In this document: piece by piece, positions 8,817 to 17,726 of the stretch
Layout of the letters: each line of letters opens with the position of its first letter
Numbering within the stretch: the stretch's first letter is position 1
Source of the DNA: Planctomycetota bacterium
GTDB taxonomy: Bacteria; Planctomycetota; UBA1135; GCA-002686595
Direction: 5' to 3'
Length of the DNA: 64,000 nt
Assembly: GCA_016220085.1 (NCBI GenBank)
Contig: JACRIN010000083.1
Coordinates: 48,556 to 112,555, forward strand
The notes under the pieces: generated by a model
Database searches by the model: none
What the model was told of the DNA's origin: nothing
The model's input: the letters and a program-made list of their open reading frames with translations, nothing else
Made by a program: the position numbers and the translations under genes

Positions 8817-9896
8817 ATGGTCTCGATCGGCCTCTGCATGATCGTCCGCGACGAGGAAGCCGCGCTGCCGCGTGCGCTCGGCGCGGCGCGCGAGGTCGTC
8901 GACGAGCTCGTCGTGCTCGACACCGGCTCGCGCGACCGGAGCGTCGCCATCGCGCGCGAGTTCGGGGCGAAGACCGGCTCGTTCACGTGGTGCGACGACT
9001 TCGCCGCGGCGCGCAACGCGGCGCTCGAACTCGCGACCGCGGATTGGATCCTGGTGCTCGACGCCGACGAGGAGCTCGTCGTCGCCGGCGCGCGAGCCGC
9101 GCTCGAATCCTTCGCCGCGCGGCCCGACCGCGTCGGCCAGGTGGAGATCGAGAACGTCGACGCCGCCAACGGTCCGAGTCGGGTGCTCGTCTCGCGCTTC
9201 TTCCCTCGCGATGGGCGGCATCGCTACGTCGGTCGGGTGCACGAGCAACTCGTCCGCGACCACGGCGAGCCCACACGCGCGCCGCTCGGCGTGCGCGTTC
9301 GCCACCACGGCTACTCGGCCGCGGCGCTCGCGGCGCGCGACAAGCCGGCGCGCAACCGCGCGTTGCTCGAGCGCACGCTCGCCGACTCGCCCGACGACGC
9401 CTACGCGTGGCACCAGCTCGGCAAGACCGAGCACGTCGCGGGCCGTCACGCGGAGGCGCTGCGCGCCTTCGAGCAGGCCCTCGCGCGCGCGCGCGACCAC
9501 GACGCTTGGGCGATCGAGGCCGTCGAGACCGCGTCGTACTCGCTGCGCGCGCTCGGCCGCTCCGCGCACGCGCTCGCGTTGCTCGGGGACCTCGAGGCGA
9601 CGTTCGACTCGCGCGCGGACACGTGTTTCCTGCTCGCGCTGCTGCGGATGGACACCGGAGACCTGACGCGCGCCGAACGCGGCTTCCTGCGCGCGCTCGA
9701 GCTCGGTGAGCGGCCGACGACCAGCGGCGAGAGCGTGCTCTCGGCCTCGACCAGCGCTCCGGCGTTCAATCTCGGCGTGATGCGCGAGGTGCAAGGCGAT
9801 CCGTCCGGCGCGCGGCGCTGGTACGAGCGCGCCCTCGCGTTCGACCCGAACCACCGCGAAGCCCGCGCGGCGCTCGCGCGCGTCGGAGCGGGCTGA
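8817..9896 (+). CDS. GT2-family glycosyltransferase with TPR domain
   Basis: 359 residues. The ATG at 8817 is chosen because a strong GGGAGG ribosome-binding site precedes it and the protein begins directly with the GT-A fold (IGLCMIVRDEE). DTGSRD and a DADEE metal/nucleotide-binding motif follow at about residues 40 and 80. From about residue 190 the chain is helical with TPR-like repeats (AYAWHQLGKTEHVAGRHAEAL, and near the end ARRWYERALAFDPNHREA). This matches the common GT2-TPR family thought to glycosylate cell-surface or secreted substrates. It is divergent from the methyltransferase gene. The acceptor and donor sugars are unknown. Confidence 0.85.
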   Translation: MVSIGLCMIVRDEEAALPRALGAAREVVDELVVLDTGSRDRSVAIAREFGAKTGSFTWCDDFAAARNAALELATADWILVLDADEELVVAGARAALESFAARPDRVGQVEIENVDAANGPSRVLVSRFFPRDGRHRYVGRVHEQLVRDHGEPTRAPLGVRVRHHGYSAAALAARDKPARNRALLERTLADSPDDAYAWHQLGKTEHVAGRHAEALRAFEQALARARDHDAWAIEAVETASYSLRALGRSAHALALLGDLEATFDSRADTCFLLALLRMDTGDLTRAERGFLRALELGERPTTSGESVLSASTSAPAFNLGVMREVQGDPSGARRWYERALAFDPNHREARAALARVGAG

Positions 9897-9965
9897 GCTC
9901 GGCTGAGCACGGCCAAGCGCAGCGGAGCACTCGCGCGCGGCGGGCGAGCGGCGGCTGACCGCGTT

Positions 9966-10997
9966 TCAGCGCCGCCCGCGCCACGCGCGTTCGAGCTCGG
10001 CGCGGAGGTTCGGCTCGTTCAACAAGAAGTTCTCGCCCGGCGCCGGCCCGACGAACCACTTCCACAGGAACGCGCCGCGCAGCCAACTGCGCTCGCGTTC
10101 GACGACGCGCAGCGCGACCGCGAGGCAACGCGCTTGCAGCGAGGCGGCGGCTTCGCGCTCGGAACCGCGGGCCTCCGCGTAGCTCCACGGCTCGCGCGCG
10201 GCGCCGAGCGAGCACGGATACCCGAGCTCGGTGAACACCACCGGCTTGCCGGTGCGCTGCGAAAGCCCGCGCAGCTTCGGCACGAGCGCGTTCCACGCTT
10301 GCTCCAGCTCGGCGTCGCTCGGCTCGGCTGACGCCGCGAGCGGGAAATACGCCTGCACGCCGATCGCGTCGAGCGCATCCCAGAACGGCACGCGCTCGTA
10401 GTCGCTCCAGTTGGCGGCGTAGACGAGCTTCGCCCGGGTCCGCGCGCGCACGTCGGCGATCAAGCCGCGCCATTCACCTTCGTCGCCGAGCAACCGATCA
10501 GTCTCGTTGCCGATCGAGAACGCGTCGGCGTCGCGCACGACCTCCGCGAGCGCGCCGAGCCACGCGCGGTACGTGCTCCAGAAGCGCGCTCGCTCCTCGG
10601 GCACCGCGAAGTCGATCTCGTTGCGCGAACGGAAGCGACTGCCCCAGTACGCGAGGTGCGGCATGATCAGGATCGAGAGCCCGCGGGCGCGCGCCTCGCG
10701 GATCGGCCGCACCAGATGCTGCGGCGGAGTCTCGCTCGGGTAGCCGCGCCAACGCACGCTGCCGTCGTTCTCGATCCGCGCGTAGGGATGGATCGCGACC
10801 CAGTTGACGCCGAGCGCGCAGAGGCGATCGAGCTCGGCGGCGAACGCGTCGGTCCCCCATTCTCGGCCGTTGGTCTGGCACGAGATCGTCACGCCGTGCA
10901 CGACCAGCGCGTCCTCGATCTCCGGCGCGCGCGGCGCGACGTCCGGCGTGCGCGGCGCGACGGCGAGGCAAGCGAACGCGAGGACGAGCCGCAACAT
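9966..10997 (-). CDS. secreted GH113-like glycoside hydrolase (clan GH-A)
   Basis: 343 residues from the ATG at 10997, which gives a proper signal peptide (MLRLVLAFACLAVA). An upstream open extension has no coding character. The mature part reads as a TIM barrel of the GH113/endo-mannanase-like type: GVNWVAIHPYARI near the start, a catalytic acid/base Glu in SIGNETD, and a nucleophile Glu in VFTELGY. Family members hydrolyse beta-mannan-type or related glycans; the actual substrate here is inferred only at that level. It is convergent with the GT2 gene 69 bp away and lies upstream of tRNA-Arg on the opposite side. With the tandem-domain lipoprotein at 5677 it gives this region two predicted exported glycosidases. 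Confidence 0.78.
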   Translation of the reverse strand: MLRLVLAFACLAVAPRTPDVAPRAPEIEDALVVHGVTISCQTNGREWGTDAFAAELDRLCALGVNWVAIHPYARIENDGSVRWRGYPSETPPQHLVRPIREARARGLSILIMPHLAYWGSRFRSRNEIDFAVPEERARFWSTYRAWLGALAEVVRDADAFSIGNETDRLLGDEGEWRGLIADVRARTRAKLVYAANWSDYERVPFWDALDAIGVQAYFPLAASAEPSDAELEQAWNALVPKLRGLSQRTGKPVVFTELGYPCSLGAAREPWSYAEARGSEREAAASLQARCLAVALRVVERERSWLRGAFLWKWFVGPAPGENFLLNEPNLRAELERAWRGRR

Positions 10998-11182
10998 CTT
11001 CGGACAGCGTACCGACGGGCGCCGCGGCGCGGGAGTCGCCGCGGACGGGCGTGCGAACTCGATCCGGCGTCGACGCCGCATGGCGAGGCGAAGGGTTCGC
11101 GCTCGCGCTGGGAGTCGACCGCAAGGCGCGCGTCCGCACGTCGGGCGTCCACTCGGCGCGCGGAGCCGCGACGGGCCGGCGG

Positions 11183-11259
<77 letters not shown>

Positions 11260-11351
11260 GCGCGAACCGCGATCGTAACGCCGAGCACGCGCGCTCGCCG
11301 CGTCGCGAAAATTGGTAGCCTCGACGGGAACCTCCGCCCCCGAGCCCCGCG

Positions 11352-14300
11352 ATGTCCCAATCCCCCCTCGTGCGCCGCGCGCTCTTCGCCGCGGTCTTCG
11401 CCTCCGGTTCCGCCGCCCTGATCCACGAGATCGCTTGGGCGAGGTTGATCGCCAACTGGATCGGCAGCACGGCGGCGGCGCAGGCGGTGGTGCTCGCGGT
11501 CTTCATGTTCGGCCTGGCGGCCGGCGCGGTGCTCTTCGGACGGCGTTCGGACCGCGGGCGTTCGCCGGTGAGCACGTACGTCGCGCTCGAGCTCGCGATC
11601 GCCGTCTACTGCATCGCCCTACCGACGCTCGGACGCGCGATCGGCGGGATCTACGAGACGAGCATCGGCGCGCACTTCGACTCGGAGGGCTGGCGCTTCG
11701 CGTTGCGGCTGATGCTCGCCGCCGCGTTGGTGCTCGTGCCCGCGGTGTGCATGGGCGGCACGCTGCCGGTGCTCGTGCGCGCGCTCTCGACCCGCGGAGC
11801 CGACACGCGGACCTCGATCGCCGGCCTCTACGCGCTCAACAACATCGGAGCGGTCGCAGGCACGCTCGCGGCGGGCTTCTTCCTGCTGCCCACGCTCGGA
11901 ATCCAGAACTCGCTGGTCGTCGGCGCGGTGCTGAACGCCGTCGCCGCGGGCATCGCGAAGCTCGCCGGGCCGGAGCCGGACGCCTCGCCGCACGTCGGGG
12001 ACGACGCCGAAGCGCGCACCGCGGGCGAATCGCTCGGCACCGCGGGCGCATGGGCGACGCTTGCCGCGCTCGGGCTCTCCGGCTTCGCCGCGATGGCGTA
12101 CGAGGTCGTGTTCGTGCGCGTGATCGCGCTCGGATTCGGCAGCTCGACCTACTCGTTCACGCTGATGCTGATCGGCTTCATCAGCGGCCTCGGCGTCGGC
12201 AGTCTGATCGTGTCGAAGGTGCGCGTCCGCCGACCGCTCTGGTGGCTCGCGGCGAGCCAGCTCGGCGCCGCGGCGGCGATGGCGTCGATGATGCCGTTCG
12301 TCGAGCGGTTGCCGTACTGGTCCGCTTCGCTGCGCGCGGCGTTCACCGGCTCGTCCAACGGTTTTGGCGCGTACTTGGTCGGCCAGGGAGCGATCGTGCT
12401 CGCGCTGCTCGTCGTCCCGACCGCGCTGATCGGCATCGGCTTCCCGTTGGTCGCGTACCTCCAATCCGCGGCGAGCCCGCGCGTCGGCTCGAAGGTCGGT
12501 TCGACCTACGCCTGGAACACGATCGGCAACGTGCTCGGCACGTTGATGACCACGCTCGTGCTGATCCCGACGATCGGCATCGGCGGCGCGCTGCACGTCG
12601 CGCTCGCGCTGCAGATCCTCGCGGGCGGCATCCTGCTCGCGTTCGCGCTCGGCGCGAAGCCGGTCGAGCGCGGCGTCGCGATGCTCGGCACCGCGGTGGT
12701 GATGCTCTGCTACGCGATCTTCGGTCGCGGTTGGCACACGACGCTGAACCACGCCGCCGACCACCTGCGCCTGCGCGAGGGACCGCCGCCGAACGCCACC
12801 GACGCGCAGCGCGCGGTGCACCCGCTCGCGAGCTTCGACAACTGGAAGAAGCGCTACGTCATCGATCTCGAGCGCTGGCCGAACCACGTCCTCGCCGAGG
12901 ATCCGGACACCACGGTGCTCGCGATCGGGCGGGAGCGCGAGGCGTACATCTACGTCAACGGCAAGGGCGACGCGTCCGCGGGTCCGATGGACATGCTGAC
13001 GATGGAGATGCTCGCGCACGCGCCGCTGATGCTGCTGCCGCACGCGAAGAGCGTCTGCCTGGTCGGCTACGGCTCCGGCGTCAGTTGCGGCTCGGCGCTG
13101 CAACACTCGATCGAGTCGCTCGACCTCGTCGAGATCTCCGAAGGCGTGCTCCAAGCGGACCCGGTGTTCCGCACGCTCAATCGCGGCGCGCTCTCCGATC
13201 CGCGGGTGACGGTGTTCCGCGAGGACGCGCGCACGTTCCTGCGCACGACGCCGAAGAAGTACGACCTGATCCTGTCGCAGCCCTCGAACCCGTGGATCGC
13301 GGGCATCGGCTCGCTGTTCACCGTCGAGTACTACCGCGACGCCGCCGCCCGTCTGAACCCGGGCGGCGCGATGTGCATCTGGTTCCACCAGTACGAGCAG
13401 AGCGACGAAGCGGTCGAGCTCGTGCTGCGCAGCGCGCACGAAGTCTTCCCCCACGTCCAGATCTTCTTCTCCTACAGCTCCGAGGTGATCGCGATCGCGT
13501 CGCTCGAGCCGCTCGCGATCGACTTCGCCGCGATGGAGGCCCATTTCGACCGCGCGCCGCTGCGCCGCGACCTCGCGCGCGTCGCGTTCGTCGATCTCGC
13601 GTCGTTCCTCGCTTACCACGCGGTCGCCGACTCACGCGCGGCCAAGCTGTTCGGCCCCGGTCCGCTGAACACCGACGACCATCAGCGGCTCGAGTACATG
13701 GGCGCGCGAAACCTGTTCTTCGGCACCGAAGCGAGCATCCTGTTGACGCAGGACGGCTACACGCGCGCCGCGGACGGCTCGAGCGACTACCTGCTCGAAC
13801 GCTACGCCGCGTGGCGCGCCGCGCAAGGCGATCCGTTGGTGCGCGAGGAGCTCGCGTACACCGCCGCGCTGATCGGCCAGGTGTTGATGCCCGAGCACCG
13901 GATGACGCAAGCGTTGCTCGCGTTCGCCGAGCAGCTCCCGCTCGCGACCAAGCCGCCGTCGAAGGTCGCGCGCGGCGCCGCGCCCGCGCTCGAAACCCTC
14001 GACTTCGCCGAGGCGATCAACCGCGCGATGTTCTCGACCGCCGCGGGCGACGCGTACGGCGCGAAGGAGATGCTGGAGCTCTGCCTGAAGCTCGAGCCCG
14101 GCCAGCCGAAGGCGGTGATGATGCTCGCCGAGCGCATGGTCGCGGAAGGCCGCTTGCCCGACGCGACGCAGCTCTTCGAGGACGCGCTCGCGCTGCGGCC
14201 GGACGACACCGATCTCGCGATGACCGCGATGCGCTTCTTCTTCGTCACCGACCAGCACGACAAGGCGCGCCTGCCGTCCGAACGCCTGGTGATGGATCCG

Positions 14301-14675
14301 AACACCACCAACACCGAAGCGCTGACGATGATGGGCATCCTGGAGAGCGAGGCCCAGCGCTACGGCAACGCGGTGCTGCTCTATCGCCGCGCGCTCGACG
14401 TCGATCCGGCGTACTGGCAGGCGTCGGCGAGCTTGATCGAGCTGCTCGCTTCCAATCCGTCGACCGGCGCCGAAGCGGTCGAGCTGCTCGAACGCTCGAT
14501 CGCGCTCGATCCGACCAACGCGGTGCTCAAGGATCTGAAGGCGCGGATGTCCCAGCCGATGCAGGCGCCGTCACCCGGCGCGGTGCCGCCCGCCGGCCCA
14601 GTGCCGTCTCCGGGCTCGGTGCCGCCGGCCGGCAACCAGCCCGCCCCTGCGACCCAGCCACCGGCGGGAAACTAG
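11352..14675 (+). CDS. membrane-embedded spermidine-synthase-like protein fused to TPR repeats
   Basis: 1107 residues. Residues from about 8 to 460 hold some twelve transmembrane helices in the pattern of 'fused spermidine synthase' proteins, with conserved HEIAWARL and GGTLPVL segments. A spermidine-synthase-like Rossmann domain follows at about 500-790 (VGYGSGVSCGSAL; DLVEISEGVL; YDLILSQPSNPW; FTVEYYRD). A helical TPR region covers about 880-1075, and the protein ends in a Pro-rich tail with PPAG repeats. The polyamine-synthase activity of such fusions is not established; the domain may use decarboxylated SAM or another aminopropyl or methyl donor at the membrane face. It is the only gene on this strand between tRNA-Arg and the convergent RNase R operon, with 19 bp between the stops. 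Confidence 0.8.
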   Translation: MSQSPLVRRALFAAVFASGSAALIHEIAWARLIANWIGSTAAAQAVVLAVFMFGLAAGAVLFGRRSDRGRSPVSTYVALELAIAVYCIALPTLGRAIGGIYETSIGAHFDSEGWRFALRLMLAAALVLVPAVCMGGTLPVLVRALSTRGADTRTSIAGLYALNNIGAVAGTLAAGFFLLPTLGIQNSLVVGAVLNAVAAGIAKLAGPEPDASPHVGDDAEARTAGESLGTAGAWATLAALGLSGFAAMAYEVVFVRVIALGFGSSTYSFTLMLIGFISGLGVGSLIVSKVRVRRPLWWLAASQLGAAAAMASMMPFVERLPYWSASLRAAFTGSSNGFGAYLVGQGAIVLALLVVPTALIGIGFPLVAYLQSAASPRVGSKVGSTYAWNTIGNVLGTLMTTLVLIPTIGIGGALHVALALQILAGGILLAFALGAKPVERGVAMLGTAVVMLCYAIFGRGWHTTLNHAADHLRLREGPPPNATDAQRAVHPLASFDNWKKRYVIDLERWPNHVLAEDPDTTVLAIGREREAYIYVNGKGDASAGPMDMLTMEMLAHAPLMLLPHAKSVCLVGYGSGVSCGSALQHSIESLDLVEISEGVLQADPVFRTLNRGALSDPRVTVFREDARTFLRTTPKKYDLILSQPSNPWIAGIGSLFTVEYYRDAAARLNPGGAMCIWFHQYEQSDEAVELVLRSAHEVFPHVQIFFSYSSEVIAIASLEPLAIDFAAMEAHFDRAPLRRDLARVAFVDLASFLAYHAVADSRAAKLFGPGPLNTDDHQRLEYMGARNLFFGTEASILLTQDGYTRAADGSSDYLLERYAAWRAAQGDPLVREELAYTAALIGQVLMPEHRMTQALLAFAEQLPLATKPPSKVARGAAPALETLDFAEAINRAMFSTAAGDAYGAKEMLELCLKLEPGQPKAVMMLAERMVAEGRLPDATQLFEDALALRPDDTDLAMTAMRFFFVTDQHDKARLPSERLVMDPNTTNTEALTMMGILESEAQRYGNAVLLYRRALDVDPAYWQASASLIELLASNPSTGAEAVELLERSIALDPTNAVLKDLKARMSQPMQAPSPGAVPPAGPVPSPGSVPPAGNQPAPATQPPAGN

Positions 14676-14694
14676 TCGCGCCACCGACCGTCGC

Positions 14695-16446
14695 TCACGC
14701 GAGCTCGAACAGGAGCTGCAAGCGCAGGAAGTCGACGTCCTTGAGCCGCACCGCGATCGGGTGGCCCTCGGTGAACGACTTCACGTTGCGGCCGACGCGG
14801 ATCACGATCGTCGGGCCCTTGACCTCCGAGCGCTCGCCGATCGTCTTCGCAGGCAAGAAGCCGGTGACGTTGAAGTCGAGCAACTGGAGCTCGATCCCCG
14901 CCGGCGACACGCGCAGCACCTTGGCGGCGATCTTCTCGCCGATGTGCGGCTCCATGAACTGGCAGATCTTCAGGTCGCCGACCGCGGTCTCCGCCATCTC
15001 GGCGAGCTCGGCCTGACCGGAGCAGTGGAGCGCGACCTCGTTCAGGTCGTGCAGGAATTCCTCGGTCTTGAGCTCGGCCGCCGCGTCCGCGCCGCGCGAC
15101 TGCAACTGGTGCAGCCAGCGGTGCACGACCAAGTCGGGGTAGCGCCGGATCGGCGACGTGAAGTGCAAGTACGCCTCGCGCGCGAGCCCGAAGTGCTTCG
15201 CGACGTCCTCGTGGTCGTGCACTTCGTACACCGCGCGCTCGATCAAGCCCATGATCCGCTGGGTCAGCGCCTCGGCGTTCGGCTTCTTGCGCGCCGAGCG
15301 GATCATGCGGCCGATGTCGCGTCCGGTCAGGCGTTCCTTCTGCGGCACGAGGATGCCGTGCTCGGCGAGCATCTTCGCGACCGCCTCGATCTCCTCGGGA
15401 TCCTTCTCGGGGTGGACGCGATAGATCGTCGGCAGGCCGCGCGCGCGAAAGAAGTCGCCGACGGCTTGGTTCGCGGCGAGCGCGGTCTCCTCGATCAGCA
15501 GGTTGGAGAAGTAGCGCGGGTAGTCGACGACCTTGACGACGTTCCACTGTGCGTCGAACACGAACTTGCGCTCGCGCGATTCGAGCTTGAGCGCGCCGCG
15601 CGCCTCGCGGAGCTTCTGCTGGACGTTGGTCCACTTGCGGAAGTGCTCCAGCGGCTCCTTCAGGTGGGCGAGAGCGCGCGCCTCGGGCGTGTCCTTGCCG
15701 TCGAGCAGCTCCTGGACCGCGCGGTACGTGCAGCGCTTGACGCTCTGGATCACGCTCTTCGCGACCGTGTACTCGCTGCGCTTGCCGTTCGCCTCGAAAC
15801 GCATCGTCACCGAATACGCGAGCCTCGGCCGGGCTTCGACCAGCGAGCAAAGGTGATTCGAGATCGCCTCCGGCAGCATCGGCACGACTTGATCGGCGAC
15901 GTAGACGCTGGTTCCGCGGGTCAGAGCTTCGTCATCGAGCGCGGTGCCCGGCCGGACGTAGTGCGACACGTCCGCGATGTGCACGCCGACCTCGTACGCT
16001 CCGGCCTCGAGCGGTCGGATCGCGATCGCGTCGTCGTAGTCCTTCGCGTCGTCGCCGTCGATCGTGAAGATCGTCTCGCGGCGCAAGTCGAGACGCCCGA
16101 CGAAATCCGCTTCGATCGGATCCTGCGGCAGCGTCCCGACCTCGCGCTCGACGTCGCTCGGGAACACCGTGCGCACACGGTGGCTCGCGAACAACTGCAT
16201 CTCCTCCGAGCCGTCGTCCCGGTAGTGCGGCGGACCGAACTGCATCGGGCCGAACGCGCGCGGTCGCCGCGCGATGCGCTCACGCGCGGTCGCGCCGGCC
16301 GGGAGTTCGGGCCGCTCCTGATCGGCGGGATTCTCCTCGCCTTCGAACGTCCAGCCCGACTTCGGCGTCACCGGCTCGGGCTCCTTCTTGCCCGCCAGGT
16401 CCTTGAAGCTCTTGAAGCCCTTCTTCTTCCGATCGTCGTCCTTCAC
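14695..16446 (-). CDS. rnr: RNase R/RNase II-family 3'-5' exoribonuclease, short form
   Basis: 583 residues from a GTG start that overlaps the upstream stop as GTGA. The RNB catalytic domain carries the Asp cluster in IDGDDAKDYDDA at about residue 130, and HFTSPIRRYPDL later. A C-terminal S1 domain follows (KVLRVSPAGIELQL onward). It degrades structured RNA processively from the 3' end. Typical RNase R has about 700-800 residues with N-terminal helix-turn-helix and cold-shock domains; here the 120 residues before the RNB core are Lys/Glu/Pro-rich and contain no recognisable cold-shock pair. It is the last gene of the leuS-tldE-tldD-glycosyltransferase operon. RNase II or a dedicated short RNase R is an alternative name. 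Confidence 0.88.
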   Translation of the reverse strand: MKDDDRKKKGFKSFKDLAGKKEPEPVTPKSGWTFEGEENPADQERPELPAGATARERIARRPRAFGPMQFGPPHYRDDGSEEMQLFASHRVRTVFPSDVEREVGTLPQDPIEADFVGRLDLRRETIFTIDGDDAKDYDDAIAIRPLEAGAYEVGVHIADVSHYVRPGTALDDEALTRGTSVYVADQVVPMLPEAISNHLCSLVEARPRLAYSVTMRFEANGKRSEYTVAKSVIQSVKRCTYRAVQELLDGKDTPEARALAHLKEPLEHFRKWTNVQQKLREARGALKLESRERKFVFDAQWNVVKVVDYPRYFSNLLIEETALAANQAVGDFFRARGLPTIYRVHPEKDPEEIEAVAKMLAEHGILVPQKERLTGRDIGRMIRSARKKPNAEALTQRIMGLIERAVYEVHDHEDVAKHFGLAREAYLHFTSPIRRYPDLVVHRWLHQLQSRGADAAAELKTEEFLHDLNEVALHCSGQAELAEMAETAVGDLKICQFMEPHIGEKIAAKVLRVSPAGIELQLLDFNVTGFLPAKTIGERSEVKGPTIVIRVGRNVKSFTEGHPIAVRLKDVDFLRLQLLFELA

Positions 16447-17726
16447 TCACGCACCTCTCGTCGCTCCAGGATGCGCGAGACGAGCCACGCATCCAACCAA
16501 ACGATCAAGGGATCGATCGGAAAGCGATAGCGTTCCGACACGTGCGTGAGGAAGTACGGCGCGCCGTACAGCGCGAGCGCGACCACGAAGAACGCCTTGT
16601 ACGGCCTCGGGAGGTCGATCCGCCAGAGCGCGACCAGCGCGCCAAGCCCGGCGAGCGAGAACGCGAGGAACTTGACCCACGACTTCCAATCCGCGCGCGC
16701 CTCGAGATCGGCCGCGCGCCGCGCGTCGAAGATCGGCGGATCGCCGAGCCAGAAGAACTGCAGTCGACGCAGGCACAGCACGGCGAAGCGGCCGGGATGC
16801 GCTTCGATCCATGCGGTCGCGCGTCGGCCGCAATCGTCCGCGTAGGCTTTCTCGCCGAGCTCGCGATAGAGCGCGAGTTCCTCCGGCACGTGCGACGGGT
16901 GGTAGCGGAACGGCACCGGCCTTCCGGTCGACGTGTCGTTGTTGCCGAGCCGCAGCTCGACGCCGAGATTCGCGCGCAGCCCGAGCGTGCCGAGCGTCCG
17001 CTGATTGCGCAGCATCCAGGGCAAGCAGACGACCAGCGCGAGCAGACCGAACACCGCGAACCCGCGCGCGAACCGCACGCGATCGCCCCACGCGAGCAGA
17101 CCGGAGATCGCCGCGGCCGCGAGCAGGCTCGCGGGCGCCGGATTCAGGAACACCAGCGCGCCGAACACCAGTCCGGCGACGGCGAGCTTTTGCGGGTCGC
17201 GGCTCGCGAGCACGCGCACCCACACCCACGCGAACAGCGTGACGCCGAACGCGACCGCCGTGGTGTCCCACACGGTGTCGACCGCGTTCCAGAGCGACGG
17301 CGGATAGACGGCGAACAGAGCGCCGGCGAGCCAGCCGACGCGCGGCCGCGCGAGCGCCGCGCCGAGCAACACCAACAACACGCACGTCGCCGCCGAAAGC
17401 GCGGACTGCGCGACGAAGTAGATCGTCGCGCTGGTGCGATTGACGCCGCCGCCGAGCGAGAGGCACGCCGCGGTGAACGCCGGGAACGGCGGAGTCAACC
17501 ACGTGCTCGGTCCGGTGCCTCGGTTCCACGGATCGCCGTAGAAGTCCTCGGTCAAGAGCGATTCGGCGAGACACGCGGTCTCGTGCCCCCACGCCCACGG
17601 ATCGCCGGGCTCCGCGAGCCGCGGCGAATCGAGCACGAACAGCAACGCGAGCCGCAGCGCGAATGCGGCGAGCGCGAGCAACGCCAGCGAACGCAGCGCC
17701 GGCCGCGGGATCGGGGCGTCGCTCAT
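16443..17726 (-). CDS. GT-C/ArnT-like integral-membrane glycosyltransferase
   Basis: 427 residues from the ATG at 17726, which overlaps the tldD stop as ATGA. About ten transmembrane helices are visible. A first periplasmic loop follows helix 1, with acidic residues (PGDPWAWGHE) as in GT39/GT83 lipid-sugar transferases. A conserved membrane stretch FAVYPPSLWN and a C-terminal GAPYFLTHVSERYRFP resemble the dolichyl-phosphate-mannose-type family. It probably transfers a sugar from a polyprenyl-phosphate carrier to an envelope acceptor. Both ends overlap neighbouring genes by 4 bp, so it is translationally coupled to tldD and rnr although functionally unrelated. The acceptor is unknown. Confidence 0.75.
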   Translation of the reverse strand: MSDAPIPRPALRSLALLALAAFALRLALLFVLDSPRLAEPGDPWAWGHETACLAESLLTEDFYGDPWNRGTGPSTWLTPPFPAFTAACLSLGGGVNRTSATIYFVAQSALSAATCVLLVLLGAALARPRVGWLAGALFAVYPPSLWNAVDTVWDTTAVAFGVTLFAWVWVRVLASRDPQKLAVAGLVFGALVFLNPAPASLLAAAAISGLLAWGDRVRFARGFAVFGLLALVVCLPWMLRNQRTLGTLGLRANLGVELRLGNNDTSTGRPVPFRYHPSHVPEELALYRELGEKAYADDCGRRATAWIEAHPGRFAVLCLRRLQFFWLGDPPIFDARRAADLEARADWKSWVKFLAFSLAGLGALVALWRIDLPRPYKAFFVVALALYGAPYFLTHVSERYRFPIDPLIVWLDAWLVSRILERREVRE

